Shown one piece after another: positions 21,853 through 35,406 of a stretch of DNA of 64,000 nucleotides. The notes below the pieces were generated by a model. That model was not told the origin of the DNA and made no database searches. It saw nothing but the letters and a program-made list of their open reading frames with translations. Positions within the stretch are counted from its first letter, which is position 1; every line of letters begins with the position of its first letter. This DNA is from Nonomuraea jiangxiensis (GTDB lineage Bacteria > Actinomycetota > Actinomycetes > Streptosporangiales > Streptosporangiaceae), in NCBI RefSeq assembly GCF_900099965.1, contig NZ_FNDJ01000043.1, positions 1-64,000 on the forward strand, given 5' to 3'. The translations under genes and the position numbers were made by a program.

Positions 21853-22902
21853 TTACGAATGTCCGCCGACGCCCGTTGCGAGCTCCTTGATCCGCCCGAC
21901 CGCCCCACCGTCGGGAGCCAGCGGCGCGGTCTCCATACCGGCGCCGTCGTGCAGCCCCTCGAAGAGCTCCCGCATCGCCTGCCACGAGGAGTGCCGCGGC
22001 GTCCAGCCCAGCACGTCCCTGGCGCGGTCGGTCTTCATGAGCGGGATGCGCAGGGCCAGCTCCAGCAGTCCCGGCGCGGCGGGCAGGAGCCGCAGGTGCC
22101 AGCCCGCCGCCATGACCGTCCTGGCCAGCCCGTACGGCACCCGTACCGTCCGGGCGCCCAGCAGTTCGGCCAGGTCGTGCGGGTCGAGCACCGGCTCGGC
22201 TGCGAGGTTGAAGGCCCCCCGCACCTGCCGGGTGACGGCCAGCCGGTAGGCCTGGGCCGCGTCCGCGGCGTGCAGCACCTGCAACCGCAGCCCCGGAAGG
22301 TCCGGTACGAAGGGAACGAGCCCCCGCCTGACCAGCCGCCGCGGCAGGAACGGCCCGGCGAACAACCGGCGCTGCTCGGTGGCCGCCACCCGCTGGAAGA
22401 TGAACCCGGGCCGCATGCGCACCACCCGGATGGCCGGATGGTCGTGCTCGAAGACGTCGAGCACCCGCTCCACGTAGGCCTTCTCCCGCCCGTACGCGGC
22501 GCCCGGCCAGCCGTGCGTGGGCCAGCTCTCGTCCACCGGCTGGTCCTTGGGCCCCGGCGAGTACGCCCCCACCGACGAGGCGTGCACCAGCGCGGGCACC
22601 CCCGCCTCCGCGACCGCGCGGAAGACCCGCATGCTGCCCAGCACGTTCGCCCGCCAGGTCACCGTCGGATCCCTGGTCGGCTGGAACAGCCAGGCGAGAT
22701 GCACCACGGCGTCCGCGCCCTCGAAGATCCGCGCCAGGTCGCCGGTGGCCACGTCGGCCTGGCGCCAGTCGGTGCGGTCGATCCGCCACTCGGGCAGCCG
22801 CCGGGCGACCCCCACGATCGAGGTGACGCCGTCGTCAGCGGCCAGCGCACGCACCACACTGGTGCCGACATTTCCGGTGGCTCCCACCACAACGACTCTC
22901 AT
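21853..22902 (-). CDS. NAD-dependent epimerase/dehydratase (extended SDR)
   Basis: The 349-residue product opens with VVVVGATGNVGTSVVRAL, a Rossmann dinucleotide-binding motif, and has the YGREK (YxxxK) catalytic signature after a HASSVGAYSP segment. The substrate is unknown; relatives act on nucleotide sugars or NAD(P)-linked carbonyls. The start is the ATG at 22902 just before the Rossmann strand. It lies 50 bp downstream of the alcohol dehydrogenase gene on the same strand. Confidence 0.8.
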   Translation of the reverse strand: MRVVVVGATGNVGTSVVRALAADDGVTSIVGVARRLPEWRIDRTDWRQADVATGDLARIFEGADAVVHLAWLFQPTRDPTVTWRANVLGSMRVFRAVAEAGVPALVHASSVGAYSPGPKDQPVDESWPTHGWPGAAYGREKAYVERVLDVFEHDHPAIRVVRMRPGFIFQRVAATEQRRLFAGPFLPRRLVRRGLVPFVPDLPGLRLQVLHAADAAQAYRLAVTRQVRGAFNLAAEPVLDPHDLAELLGARTVRVPYGLARTVMAAGWHLRLLPAAPGLLELALRIPLMKTDRARDVLGWTPRHSSWQAMRELFEGLHDGAGMETAPLAPDGGAVGRIKELATGVGGHS

Positions 22903-22952
22903 GGCGCTTCGCTGCCCGCCGAGCGACCCACGAAACACCCCTGACCTGGGCG

Positions 22953-24134
22953 TTATGGCTGAAGCAGGACCTTGATGGCCCCATCAGCCTTCTTCTGGAA
23001 CATCTGGTACGCCATCGGCGCCTGCTCCAGCGGCAACCGGTGCGTGGCCAGGTCCATCACGCCGAGCGGGTCGGCGTCGTCGGTCACCAGCGGCATCAGC
23101 GCGTTGGTCCACCGGCGGACGTGGGCCTGCCCCATGCGCATGGTGATGCCCTTGTCGAACATGCGCAGCATGGGCATGGGGTCCGTCATGCCGCCGTAGA
23201 CGCCGATGACGGAGATGACGCCGCCCCTGCGTACGGTGTCGATGGCGTGGTGCAGCGCGGCGAGGCGGTCGACGCCGGCGTTCGACATGAGAGGCGCGGC
23301 CATCGCGCTGGGCAGCAGCCCGGTGAGCGTCTGGGCGATCTTGGCCGCGGGCGAGCCGTGCGCCTCCATGCCGACCGCGTCGATGACCGAGTCGGTGCCC
23401 CGCCCCGAGGTGCGCTCGCGGATCTCCGCGGGCACGTCGAGGTTCTCGGAGGCGTCGATCACCTCGATGCCGTGGCGGCGGGCCATCTCCAGGCGCTCGG
23501 GGATCCCGTCCACGCCGAACACCCGGTGCCCGAGGTGGCGGGCGATCCGGGCCGCCATCTGGCCGATCGGGCCGAGGCCGAAGACGGTGACGCTGCCGCC
23601 CTCGGGGATGTCCGCGAACTCGACGGCCTGCCAGGCGGTCGGCAGCACGTCGGACAGGTAGAGGAAGCGCTCGTCCGGCGGCCCCTCCGGCACCTTGATC
23701 GGGCCGAACTGGGCCTCGGGCACCCGCAGGTATTCGGCCTGGCCGCCGGGCACGTGCCCGTACAGCCGGGTGTAGCCGTACAGTGCGGCGCCCATGCCGT
23801 GCTCGCGTACCTGGGTGGTCTCGCACTGCGCGTAGAGCTCCTGGCCGCACATGTGACAGTGGCCGCAGGCGATGTTGAACGGGATCACCACGCGGTCGCC
23901 GGGCTTGAGGTCGGTGATCGCGGGCCCGACGTCCTCGACGACGCCCATGGGCTCGTGCCCGAGGATGTCGCCCTCGGCCATGAACGGCCCGAGCACTTCG
24001 TACAGGTGCAGGTCGGAGCCGCAGATCCCGGTGCTGGTGATCCTGATGACCGCGTCGTTGGGCTCCTTGACGGCCGGATCGGGGACGTCCTCGACCCGTA
24101 CGTCCCGCTTGCCGTGCCAGGTGACTGCCTTCAT
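22953..24134 (-). CDS. Zinc-dependent alcohol dehydrogenase, formaldehyde-dehydrogenase-like
   Basis: The 393-residue product starts at the ATG at 24134 (GAGGAGA upstream). It has the medium-chain dehydrogenase pattern: GICGSDLHLYE with the catalytic-zinc Cys, GHEPMGVVEDVG, the structural-zinc Cys cluster GHCHMCGQELYAQC and a Rossmann VFGLGPIGQMAARIA. The sequence resembles glutathione-independent formaldehyde or threonine-type dehydrogenases used in actinobacteria. The exact substrate cannot be told from sequence. Confidence 0.85.
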   Translation of the reverse strand: MKAVTWHGKRDVRVEDVPDPAVKEPNDAVIRITSTGICGSDLHLYEVLGPFMAEGDILGHEPMGVVEDVGPAITDLKPGDRVVIPFNIACGHCHMCGQELYAQCETTQVREHGMGAALYGYTRLYGHVPGGQAEYLRVPEAQFGPIKVPEGPPDERFLYLSDVLPTAWQAVEFADIPEGGSVTVFGLGPIGQMAARIARHLGHRVFGVDGIPERLEMARRHGIEVIDASENLDVPAEIRERTSGRGTDSVIDAVGMEAHGSPAAKIAQTLTGLLPSAMAAPLMSNAGVDRLAALHHAIDTVRRGGVISVIGVYGGMTDPMPMLRMFDKGITMRMGQAHVRRWTNALMPLVTDDADPLGVMDLATHRLPLEQAPMAYQMFQKKADGAIKVLLQP

Positions 24135-24240
24135 AGCGTCTCCTCGATGCCGGGGGCGTAAATGCCCGCATACCCCCACATAGGGCATCAAACGACTTCA
24201 ACCCCTGACGGCGACCAGCGCGCCGGCGGGGGTGCCAGAG

Positions 24241-26001
24241 CTACAGCGGCCACGCTCGCAGTTCCTCTCGCACGGCATGGGCGATGCCCGGGCCGGTCAG
24301 CCCGGCCTCGGCGAGCAGCTCGGACCTGCCGCCCTGCGGGACGAACTCGCACGGCAGGCCGAGGTTGAGCACGCGCAGGCCGGGCGGGCAGACCTGCCTG
24401 AGCAGCGCCCCGGCCCCCGAGGCGGCCAGGCCGTCCTCGACCGTGACCACGAGCCCGCTGCCGCGGGCCAGCTCGCGCAGGTCGGACGAGACCGGGATCA
24501 CCCAGCGCGGGTCCACCACGGTCACGCCGAGGCCGGCGGCCGACAACATCGCCGCGGCCCCCAGGCACGGCTCGGCCATCGGGCCGACGGCCACCAGGAG
24601 CACGTCCTGGCCGGTGGAGGAGAGCACGTCCACATCGCCGGCGCGGCCCGTGGCGGCGATCTCCGCCTCGGCCGGCGCCTTGGGGAAGCGCAGCGCCGTG
24701 GGCCCGTCGTGCGCGACGGCCTCCTCCAGCAGCTCCCGCAGGCGTACGGCGTCGCGCGGCGCGGCCACCCGCATGCCCGGCACGACGGACAGCGCCGCCA
24801 GGTCCCACATGCCGTGGTGGCTGGGCCCGTCGGGCCCGGTGATCCCGGCCCGGTCGAGCACCAGCGTCACCGGCAGCCGGTGCAGCGCGATGTCCATCAG
24901 CACCTGGTCGAACGCCCGGTTGAGGAAGGTGGCGTAGATCGCGACCACGGGGTGCAGGCCGCTCATGGCCATGCCCGCGGCCGAGGCCATGGCCTGCTGC
25001 TCGGCGATGCCGACGTCGAACATGCGCTCGGGGAAGCGGCGGCCGAAGGCGGCCAGCCCGGTCGGCCCCGGCATGGCCGCGGTGATGGCGACCAGGTCGG
25101 GACGGCGCTCGCCGAGGAGGCACAGGTGCTGCGAGAACACGTGAGTCCAGGTGGTCGCGGCCGGTTTCAGCGGTTGCCCGGTCGCCGGGTCGGTGACCGG
25201 GATGGCGTGCAGGTGCTCGTCCAGGTCCTGCTCGGCGGGCTCGTAACCGCGCCCCTTGACGGTGACGCAGTGGACCACGACCGGCTCGCGCAGCTCCCGC
25301 GCCGCCCGCAGGGCCCGCTCCAGCGCGGGGATGTCGTGGCCGTCGACCGGGCCGAGGTAACGCAGCCCGAGCTGCTCGAACACGGTCACGTCCGCCGCGG
25401 CGGCGCGCAACCGCTCCAGGTGGTCGGCGCACGCGCCGAACGTGGCCGCGTAGGAGCGGCCGTTGTCGTTGAGCACCACGATGACGGGGTTGTCCTCGTG
25501 GTGCTTGGCCGCGCCCAGGTTGTTGAGGGCCTCCCAGGCCACCCCACCGGTGAGCGCGCCGTCGCCGACCACCGCCACCACCGGCCGGGGGTCGCCGCCC
25601 ACGAGGCGGCGGGCCTTGGCCATGCCGTCGGCGTAGGCCAGGGCGGTGGAGGCGTGGGAGCTGTCCAGGTGGTCGTGCGCGGACTCCTGCCGGCTGGGGT
25701 AGCCGCTGAGCCCGCCCCGGCGGCGCAGCTCGTCGAAGGCGCCGCGGCGCCCGGTGAGGATCTTGTGGACGTAGGCCTGGTGCCCGGTGTCGAACACGAT
25801 GGCGTCGCCGGGCGAGTCGAACACCCGGTGCAGCGCGATCGTCAGCTCCACGATGCCGAGGTTGGAACCCAGGTGGCCGCCGTTGGCGCTCACCTTGTCG
25901 ATCAGGAAGTCGCGGATCTCGCGGGCCAGCCCGGGGAGCAGCTCGGCAGGCAGGGCACGGAGGTCCTCCGGGGTCGAGACGTAGGGAAGCAGGCTCTTCA
26001 T
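24241..26001 (-). CDS. dxs: 1-deoxy-D-xylulose-5-phosphate synthase
   Basis: The 586-residue thiamine-diphosphate enzyme condenses pyruvate and glyceraldehyde 3-phosphate, the first step of the MEP isoprenoid pathway. It shows [18 protein letters not shown], the TPP-binding GDGALTGG (146-153) and the transketolase-type [15 protein letters not shown]. At 586 residues it is slightly shorter than usual DXS (~620-640). It is divergent from the polyprenyl synthase, IspH, encapsulin and geosmin synthase genes with a 124-bp shared promoter region. It is probably a dedicated second copy boosting precursor supply; a housekeeping copy elsewhere is expected but not visible here. Confidence 0.93.
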   Translation of the reverse strand: MKSLLPYVSTPEDLRALPAELLPGLAREIRDFLIDKVSANGGHLGSNLGIVELTIALHRVFDSPGDAIVFDTGHQAYVHKILTGRRGAFDELRRRGGLSGYPSRQESAHDHLDSSHASTALAYADGMAKARRLVGGDPRPVVAVVGDGALTGGVAWEALNNLGAAKHHEDNPVIVVLNDNGRSYAATFGACADHLERLRAAAADVTVFEQLGLRYLGPVDGHDIPALERALRAARELREPVVVHCVTVKGRGYEPAEQDLDEHLHAIPVTDPATGQPLKPAATTWTHVFSQHLCLLGERRPDLVAITAAMPGPTGLAAFGRRFPERMFDVGIAEQQAMASAAGMAMSGLHPVVAIYATFLNRAFDQVLMDIALHRLPVTLVLDRAGITGPDGPSHHGMWDLAALSVVPGMRVAAPRDAVRLRELLEEAVAHDGPTALRFPKAPAEAEIAATGRAGDVDVLSSTGQDVLLVAVGPMAEPCLGAAAMLSAAGLGVTVVDPRWVIPVSSDLRELARGSGLVVTVEDGLAASGAGALLRQVCPPGLRVLNLGLPCEFVPQGGRSELLAEAGLTGPGIAHAVREELRAWPL

Positions 26002-26060
26002 GGCATCCCCCTGACCTTGTGACTGCTGTGGCGGAACGAAACGCGAGCTACAAAAGACAC

Positions 26061-26090
26061 TTTACACACTCCGTATTCAATGAGTAACTA
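26061..26090 (+). promoter_or_regulatory. Candidate promoter of the geosmin/encapsulin operon
   Basis: TTTACA at 26061, an 18-bp spacer and TAACTA at 26085, about 35 bp before the ATG at 26126. It sits in the only AT-rich stretch of the dxs/polyprenyl-synthase divergent region. This is pattern-based only. Confidence 0.4.
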
Positions 26091-26125
26091 TTGGTAGCCA
26101 CGCCCCGACAGAAGGAGCCGCGCCG

Positions 26126-27175
26126 ATGCCGGTGAGCTTCACCCAGCCCGACATTGGGTCACGCGTCGAAAAGCGCCTGACGGTCTTCCTGGAGACCTGG
26201 CGCGCCCCCGTCTCCGATCCCGACGTGGAGGCCGCCTACCAGTTGCTGAGCGACTTCATCCTCAACGGCGGCAAGCGCGTCAGGCCGCAGCTGTGCTACT
26301 GGGGCTGGCGGGGTGCCGGCGGAGACGACGGCGAGGAGATCATCACCGCCGCCGCGGCCCTGGAGCTGTGCCATGCCGGGCTGCTCATCCACGACGACAT
26401 CATGGACGGCAGCGAGTTGCGCCGCGGCCGGTCCACCGTGCACCGGAGCCTGGCCGGCCGCTATGACCGTCCGGGCGCGGAGGCGTTCGGCCAGGCGGGC
26501 GGCATCCTGCTCGGCACGCTCAGCCTGGCCTGGTCCGACACGTTGCTGTCGTCGTGCAGGGTGGACCCGCTCCGGCTGCGGGCGGCGCACCACCTGTTCG
26601 ACGCCATGCGCACCGAGGTCATCAGCGGCCAGTATCTCGACATCCTCGCCCAGCTCCGGTCCGGGGCCACGGTGGAGGAGGCGCTGACGGTGATCCGCTT
26701 CAAGACGGCCAAATACACGGTCGAGCGCCCGTTGCAGATCGGCGGCGCGCTGGCCGGCGCCACCATGGGCCAGTTGGAGTCCTACTCCCGGTTCGGCCTG
26801 CCGCTCGGCGAGGCGTTCCAGCTCCGCGACGACGTGCTCGGCACGTTCGGCACCGAGTCGGAGACCGGCAAGTCGGCCCTCGACGACCTGCGCGAGGGCA
26901 AGCACACGGTGCTGTTCGCGCACGCCGTGGACAACGCCTCAGCCGCGCAGCTCCGCCACCTCAGGACCTGGCACGGCAACCCCGAGCTGACCGAGGAGCG
27001 GGCCGGCGACATACGAGCGATCCTGCGCGACACCGGAGCGCTGGCCAGGGTCGAGCAGATGATCGAGGACCGGGTGCGCGAGGCCGTGACGGCCCTGGCC
27101 TCGGCACAGATCGAGCCGCGGGCCGCGAACGCGCTGGCCATCCTGGCCGACCGCCTCGCGCACCGCACGAGGTAG
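26126..27175 (+). CDS. Polyprenyl diphosphate synthase (FPP/GGPP synthase type)
   Basis: The 349-residue E-type prenyltransferase has first Asp-rich motif DDIMD (90-94), second motif DDVLG (235-239), GGKRVRP at ~48-54 and the usual [15 protein letters not shown] segment. Residues before the first motif (GLLIH) are small, so chain length C15 or C20 is not decided by sequence. The operon setting with geosmin synthase, which uses FPP, favours FPP supply. AGAAGGAG precedes the ATG. It is the first gene of the plus-strand operon, 11 bp before ispH. Confidence 0.9.
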   Translation: MPVSFTQPDIGSRVEKRLTVFLETWRAPVSDPDVEAAYQLLSDFILNGGKRVRPQLCYWGWRGAGGDDGEEIITAAAALELCHAGLLIHDDIMDGSELRRGRSTVHRSLAGRYDRPGAEAFGQAGGILLGTLSLAWSDTLLSSCRVDPLRLRAAHHLFDAMRTEVISGQYLDILAQLRSGATVEEALTVIRFKTAKYTVERPLQIGGALAGATMGQLESYSRFGLPLGEAFQLRDDVLGTFGTESETGKSALDDLREGKHTVLFAHAVDNASAAQLRHLRTWHGNPELTEERAGDIRAILRDTGALARVEQMIEDRVREAVTALASAQIEPRAANALAILADRLAHRTR

Positions 27176-27186
27176 GGGGAGCCCCG

Positions 27187-28128
27187 ATGGGACGAATACT
27201 GCTGGCCGCCCCGCGCGGCTACTGCGCGGGGGTGGAACGCGCCATCCTCACCGTCGAAGAGGCGCTGAGACGTTTCGGACCGCCCGTCTACGTGCGCAAA
27301 CAGATCGTGCACAACACCTACGTGGTCGCGGACCTCATCGAGCGGGGCGCGATCTTCGTCGACGAGCTCGACGAGGTCCCCGACTGCGCGCTGGTCGTCT
27401 TCTCGGCCCACGGTGTCGCGCCCGCGGTCAAGCGGGAGGCGGCCGGGCGCGGGCTCCGGACGATCGACGCGACGTGCCCGCTGGTCACGAAGGTGCACAA
27501 GGAGGCCGTGCGGCTGGCCGAGGCCGGCCACGAGATCGTGCTCATCGGCCACGCCGACCACGAGGAGGTCGAGGGCACGCTGGGCGAGGCCCCCGACCGC
27601 ATCCACGTCGTCGACCCGGCCCGGCCCGACGAGGTGACGGCGAGCGGCGCCGGGCCGGTGAGCTGGCTGTCGCAGACCACGCTGGCCGTGGACGAGACCA
27701 TGCGGGCCGTCACCGCCCTGCGCGAGCGCTTCCCCGGCCTGGCCGACCCGCCCAGCGACGACATCTGCTACGCCAGCCAAAACCGGCAGGAGGCGATCGC
27801 CGGCATCGCCGGGCGGTGCGACCTGGTGATCGTCGTCGGCTCGGCCAACTCCTCCAACTCCCAGCGGCTGGTCGAGGTCGCCCTGGAGGCCGGCGCCGGC
27901 GCGGCCCACCTGGTCGACCGGGCCACCGACGCCGACGAAGGCTGGCTCACCGGCGTGGAGACCGTCGGGATCAGCGCCGGCGCCTCCGTCCCTGAGCTGC
28001 TGGTCCAGGAATTACTCGACTGGCTGGCCGACCGCGGATACGCCGACGTGGAGCCGGTGACCCTGACCGAGGAGACCCTCACGTTCTCGCTTCCCGTCGA
28101 ACTCCGATCCGCCCGCGACCCCCGCTGA
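27187..28128 (+). CDS. ispH: 4-hydroxy-3-methylbut-2-enyl diphosphate reductase
   Basis: The 313-residue Fe-S enzyme makes IPP and DMAPP in the last MEP step. The three cluster Cys are at residues 13 (GYCAG), 97 (DATCPLV) and 194 (CYASQNRQ). The motifs HGV (75-77) and SANSSNS are present. Start ATG at 27187 with GGTAGGGGGA upstream. It lies between the prenyl synthase and the encapsulin genes. With dxs it brackets the MEP pathway at its first and last steps, typical of a secondary precursor-boosting set inside a terpene cluster. Confidence 0.95.
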   Translation: MGRILLAAPRGYCAGVERAILTVEEALRRFGPPVYVRKQIVHNTYVVADLIERGAIFVDELDEVPDCALVVFSAHGVAPAVKREAAGRGLRTIDATCPLVTKVHKEAVRLAEAGHEIVLIGHADHEEVEGTLGEAPDRIHVVDPARPDEVTASGAGPVSWLSQTTLAVDETMRAVTALRERFPGLADPPSDDICYASQNRQEAIAGIAGRCDLVIVVGSANSSNSQRLVEVALEAGAGAAHLVDRATDADEGWLTGVETVGISAGASVPELLVQELLDWLADRGYADVEPVTLTEETLTFSLPVELRSARDPR

Positions 28129-28159
28129 ACCCCCACTAAAAGATTGGCGGTGCACGACC

Positions 28160-29569
28160 ATGACAGAAACCACCAACACGACGCCCCAGGAGAACGGCAA
28201 CGGCCAGCTCAGCCTGAGCACCGATGCCGCCAGGCAGCTCTCGACCACGACCAAGACTCCGCCGCAGATGCAGGAGATCACCTCCCGCTGGCTGCTGCGG
28301 CTGCTGCCGTGGGTGCAGTGCTCGGGCGGCGTGTTCAGGGTCAACCGGCGGCTGACCTACACACTGGGCGACGGCCGCATCACCTTCAGCACGACCGGCT
28401 CGGCCGTCCGCGTCATCCCGGCCGAGCTCACCGAGCTGGCCCCGCTGCGTGGCTTCGACGACATGGAGGTGCTCGAAGCCCTGGCGGACCGCTTCACGCA
28501 GCGCGAGGTCGAGTCCGGGGAAGAGATCGTCGCCGAGGGCAACCCGGTGGACCAGCTCGTGCTGATCGCGCACGGCCGGGTGGCCAAGATCGGCCACGGC
28601 GCCTACGGTGACGAGCAGAACCTCGGCGTGCTGGCCGACGGCGACTTCCTCGGCGAGGAGGTCCTGACGAACGGCGGCCAGTTCCCGTTCAGCGCCCGGG
28701 CCAAGACCGCCACCACCGTGCTCACCCTGTCCAGGCAGGAGTTCGAGCGGATCGCCGACCAGTCGCCCGGGCTGCGCGAGCACCTGGCCGGATGGCGCGC
28801 GGCCGGCGCCCACGCCCGCAACGCCTACGGCGAGGCCGCGATCGAGATGTCCTCCGGCCACACCGGCGAGGCCGTGCTGCCCGGCACGTTCGTGGACTAC
28901 GAGCAGAGCCCGCGTGAATACGAGCTGAGCGTCGCGCAGACCGTGCTGCGGGTGCACACCCGGGTCTCCGACCTGTACAACCAGCCGATGAGCCAGCTCG
29001 ACCAGCAGCTCCGCCTCACGGTCGAGGCCCTGCGCGAGCGCCAGGAGGACGAGCTGGTCAACAACAAGGAGTTCGGCCTGCTGCACAACGCCGACTTCAG
29101 CCAGCGCATCCGCACCCGCTCCGGCCCTCCCACCCCCGACGACCTCGACGACCTGCTGGCGGTCGTGTGGAAGGACCCGGCGTTCTTCCTGGCCCACCCG
29201 CAGGCCATCGCCGCCTTCGGCAGGGAGTGCAGCAAGCGCGGCGTCTACCCGCAGTCCAGCGAGGTCAACGGCAACCGGGTGCCGGCCTGGCGGGGCGTGC
29301 CGATCTTCCCGTGCAACAAGATCCCGGTGTCGGGCACACGTACGACGTCGTTCCTGCTCATGCGTACCGGCCAGGAGAACCAGGGCGTCATCGGCCTGCA
29401 CCAGACCGGCATTCCCGACGAATACCAGCCCAGCCTGTCCGTGCGCTTCATGAACATCAACGAGAAGGCCGTCATCTCCTACCTGGTCAGCGCCTACTAC
29501 TCGGCCGCCGTCCTGGTGCCCGACGCGCTCGGCGTGCTGGAGGACGTCGAACTCGGCCGTAACGGCTGA
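28160..29569 (+). CDS. Family 2B encapsulin shell protein 1 (EshA-like, cNMP domain)
   Basis: The 469-residue product has the length and layout of EshA-type proteins, now recognised as family 2B encapsulins: an N-terminal arm with [22 protein letters not shown] and VNRRLTY, a cyclic-nucleotide-binding domain (~98-205) inserted in an HK97-type shell fold, and a C-terminal shell domain with [19 protein letters not shown]. The phosphate-binding cassette retains Gly165-Glu166 and Arg180-x-x-Thr183. Family members form icosahedral shells that hold terpene cyclases such as 2-methylisoborneol synthase. Here it lies with geosmin synthase and a second shell gene. Confidence 0.88.
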   Translation: MTETTNTTPQENGNGQLSLSTDAARQLSTTTKTPPQMQEITSRWLLRLLPWVQCSGGVFRVNRRLTYTLGDGRITFSTTGSAVRVIPAELTELAPLRGFDDMEVLEALADRFTQREVESGEEIVAEGNPVDQLVLIAHGRVAKIGHGAYGDEQNLGVLADGDFLGEEVLTNGGQFPFSARAKTATTVLTLSRQEFERIADQSPGLREHLAGWRAAGAHARNAYGEAAIEMSSGHTGEAVLPGTFVDYEQSPREYELSVAQTVLRVHTRVSDLYNQPMSQLDQQLRLTVEALRERQEDELVNNKEFGLLHNADFSQRIRTRSGPPTPDDLDDLLAVVWKDPAFFLAHPQAIAAFGRECSKRGVYPQSSEVNGNRVPAWRGVPIFPCNKIPVSGTRTTSFLLMRTGQENQGVIGLHQTGIPDEYQPSLSVRFMNINEKAVISYLVSAYYSAAVLVPDALGVLEDVELGRNG

Positions 29570-29600
29570 CCCGGAGTCCCTCGTCCGTCGGTTCACGGAA

Positions 29601-33181
<3,581 letters not shown>

Positions 33182-33194
33182 CCCGCCGGTACGG

Positions 33195-33539
33195 CTATGC
33201 GGGCAGATTGTCCGCGTGGGGTTGGTAGAACCAGCCCATCATGCGCAGCAGGCGCTGCTGGCTCGGCGTGACGTTGTGCAGGCGGATCCACCGCTGCGAC
33301 GGTGGCAGCGTGGGCATGACGAGCACGCGTAGTCCCGAGATGTCGATGAAGGTCAGTCCGCCGGTGTCGACGTCGACGTGGGCGCCCTGGTGGCAGCTCG
33401 CCAGGGCGGCGGCCAGCGCGCGGCTGTTGGTGGCGTCGACCTCGCCGATCAGTGTGACGACCGGAGCCCCGAGCGCCGCGCGTACGAGAATGGTCAGTTG
33501 CCCGTCCTGGTAGAGCAACCGCTCTCTGACACTGCTCAC
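33195..33539 (-). CDS. STAS-domain anti-sigma factor antagonist
   Basis: The 114-residue STAS protein has the typical VVTLIGEVDATNSRALAAAL start and the regulatory loop LTFIDISGLRVLV, where Ser of DISG is the expected phosphorylation site. It probably binds an anti-sigma kinase. The gene is convergent with geosmin synthase (14-bp gap) and starts with GTG at 33539. No partner is adjacent. Confidence 0.8.
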   Translation of the reverse strand: MSSVRERLLYQDGQLTILVRAALGAPVVTLIGEVDATNSRALAAALASCHQGAHVDVDTGGLTFIDISGLRVLVMPTLPPSQRWIRLHNVTPSQQRLLRMMGWFYQPHADNLPA

Positions 33540-33831
33540 CGCTCTTCACACCCCCCAACGCAGGCTTTTGGGGGTAGTAGCCGGATCTGCCGTCTGCAGG
33601 GGATGACCGGGAAAGTGTCCGACGATCAACCCGAAACCAGGTTACTACGAAGTTTGTTTCACTATGTAAGAAATGACCGAATTTGGGGGGAACTATGAAG
33701 GGTCTCCGTACAGGCCGACGGAGCCCGCGCCGGCTGCGGGCTTGACGGACGTCGGCCTGGTCGGAGGCACCTCCTGCGGGCACGGCCCGCGCCCCGCGCT
33801 CGGCCCCGGGCAGGCGCCCCGGCAAGGTGCC
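33540..33831. other. Intergenic region, no gene seen
   Basis: The part 33600-33720 is AT-richer than average and may hold the promoter of the STAS gene. The rest is GC-rich with no codon pattern or recognisable product in any frame. Confidence 0.4.
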
Positions 33832-33849
33832 GCCACGGGGAGCCGTGGC
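33832..33849 (-). terminator. Terminator-like hairpin downstream of the secreted protein gene
   Basis: GCCACGG, loop GGAG, CCGTGGC: a perfect 7-bp stem about 60 bp past the stop of the minus-strand gene ending at 33908. A second small hairpin (GCCGCC/GGCGGC, 33891-33908) overlaps the stop itself. Confidence 0.5.
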
Positions 33850-33907
33850 TGCCGGAACACCGTCCTGTCAGACCTGTACGCCGGGGGCGTGCCGCCACCC
33901 GGGGCGG

Positions 33908-34174
33908 CTAGTTGTTGTCGCCCGTGTTCTTCTCGTTGTTGAGCAGGTCGACGTCGAGGTCCTGCAGGTGCAGCGCGGTGAGCAGGTCGATGTACTTCAC
34001 CGAGTCGTTGAGGACGTCGTTCGCCGCAGTGAGATCGTCGAGCAGGCTGAACTGGCTCAGGGTCTGCTGCTTCTTGTTGAAGGCGTTGGGGCCGACGTCG
34101 GCCGAGGCGCTCGTGGCCGAGAACCCGAGTAGGAAGCCCGCGATGGCTGCACCGGCCAGAATGCGACGCATCAT
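33908..34174 (-). CDS. Small secreted protein A, rodlin-like
   Basis: The 88-residue product has a signal peptide of ~26 residues ending SASA and a mature part of ~62 residues, acidic and rich in Leu, Asp and Asn. The pattern LSQFSLLDDL, then DVLNDSVKYIDLLTALHLQDLDVDLLNNE, resembles the C-terminal half of Streptomyces rodlins (LSLVEGTL, then INLVPIQDINVL) but lacks the Cys pair. It is paralogous to the gene at 35407-35673. It could be a surface or aerial-hypha protein. Start ATG 34174, with AAGGAG upstream; 34171 is an alternative. Confidence 0.6.
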   Translation of the reverse strand: MMRRILAGAAIAGFLLGFSATSASADVGPNAFNKKQQTLSQFSLLDDLTAANDVLNDSVKYIDLLTALHLQDLDVDLLNNEKNTGDNN

Positions 34175-34568
34175 TTTTCTACTTCTCCTTCGTCGGAATC
34201 GGCGCGGGATGCGCGTCATCGTAAATCACTCGCAGGCTTGCGAGATTCCAGTAATAACAATCTCGCGGTGCGTCGGCGAGTCGCAACCCGGCCGAGCTAA
34301 GTCGAAGTCAAATACACCTCCCAATTCCTTGGCCCTGATCATTAATGGGCCAGATATGTCCCGACTGGTCAGTTTTGCCGCATAAATCGGGAAGGCAATT
34401 TCCAGCTTATTGCCATACGCGCGTCCCACCTGACCAAAGGGCGTTTTATCCGCATAGCGATGGCGGAATGCTAACGGGAGAAACGACCTGGCACACGCCA
34501 CGGAGAACTCGGCGGGCCACCGCCGGACGCCGGGGCGCCGATTAGTCATGGGAGCGCTGGAAAATGCC
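34175..34568. promoter_or_regulatory. AT-richer promoter region of secreted protein A, and spacer
   Basis: On the minus strand, TTGTTATT at 34253-34260 followed 16 bases later by CCTGC is also found upstream of secreted protein B at the same spacing, and lies ~79 bp before the start codon here. The rest is lower in GC than its surroundings and carries no convincing gene. Confidence 0.5.
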
Positions 34569-35150
34569 ATGAATGGACTACGGCGGCTACTGCCGATCGC
34601 GCTGGTGCTGGCGATTCACGGCACGCATTCCGCTCCCGCGCTGGCCAGGTCGGCGGGCGGCGCCATCGCGGTGCGGGCGGCGATCGAGATGATCGGCGTC
34701 CCGTACTCGTGGGGCGGCGGCGGGAGAAAGGGGCCCGGGTTCGGCACCGGGAGAGGGGCCGGGATCCGGGGATTCGACTGCTCGGGGCTGACCGAGTACG
34801 CCTGGGCGCGGGCCGGGGTGCTGATCGGCTCGACCACGTACGCGCAGTGGCGGTCGGGGATCCGGCTGGCCAAGGAGGAGGTGGAGCCGGGGGATCTGGT
34901 GTTCTACGACAACGATCCGAGCCGGCCGGGCCCGGAGCACGTCGGCCTGGCGGTGGACGCCACCCGGATCGTGCACGCGCCGTACACGGGTCAGGTCGTG
35001 CGGCTGGATCCGCTGGACAGGCGGACGTTCCTGGGAGTGGTGCGGCCGAGCGCGGCCGGCGCCAACGTCGAGGCCGCGGGTGCGGTCACGATCGCCGGCC
35101 GGCCTGACGAGCCAGGCCTTTCCGAGAGCGTTCACGGCCCGGTGCCGTAG
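34569..35150 (+). CDS. Secreted NlpC/P60-family peptidoglycan hydrolase
   Basis: The ~193-residue product has a signal peptide (MNGLRRLLPIALVLAIHG to about residue 27) and one NlpC/P60 domain. The catalytic Cys is in GFDCSGLTEYAW, the His in PEHVGLAV, with a third polar His in IVHAPYTG. The enzyme cleaves peptide stems of peptidoglycan. ATG 34569 is preferred because it gives a clean signal peptide; ATG 34548 is in frame. It sits between the two paralogous secreted-protein genes, suggesting a cell-surface or development role. Confidence 0.85.
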   Translation: MNGLRRLLPIALVLAIHGTHSAPALARSAGGAIAVRAAIEMIGVPYSWGGGGRKGPGFGTGRGAGIRGFDCSGLTEYAWARAGVLIGSTTYAQWRSGIRLAKEEVEPGDLVFYDNDPSRPGPEHVGLAVDATRIVHAPYTGQVVRLDPLDRRTFLGVVRPSAAGANVEAAGAVTIAGRPDEPGLSESVHGPVP

Positions 35151-35406
35151 GTCGCGGTTCCACGGGCGGTCGGGGCCGGAACGCAAGCGGCCGCGCGGCC
35201 CAGGTCGTCCTGCAGTGATCGACCTGAGCCGCGCGGCGCTGGAGCTCGGTGCGCACCGAGCCCGTGCCGTGGCCTCGCGAAATTCCACGGCCCGTTCTTT
35301 CGGTTCACCTCAAGGCACCAGGAGGGCGATCTTGGCCGGGCGGGCTCCCTGTCGATGAGCCGGGGAGTCGCCGATCGCCGTCCTGCCTACGCCACGCAGG
35401 GAGCCG

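Noticed and set aside
33673-33942. Short plus-strand open frame upstream of secreted protein A
   Set aside because: Overlaps the secreted protein gene and its terminator; Pro/Gly/Cys-rich with no codon pattern of a real gene.
34549-34558. Partial CebR-type box TGGGAGCGCT before the NlpC/P60 gene
   Set aside because: Only the left 10 of 14 bases match, the right arm reads GGAA, and it overlaps an in-frame ATG; probably chance.
34226-34570. Minus-strand open frame of 114 codons upstream of secreted protein A
   Set aside because: Covers the AT-richer promoter region with the shared TTGTTATT signature and has no recognisable product.
35343-35405. GGCTCCCTG / CAGGGAGCC inverted repeat beyond secreted protein B
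   Set aside because: The 45-base loop is too long for a convincing terminator; left unassigned.
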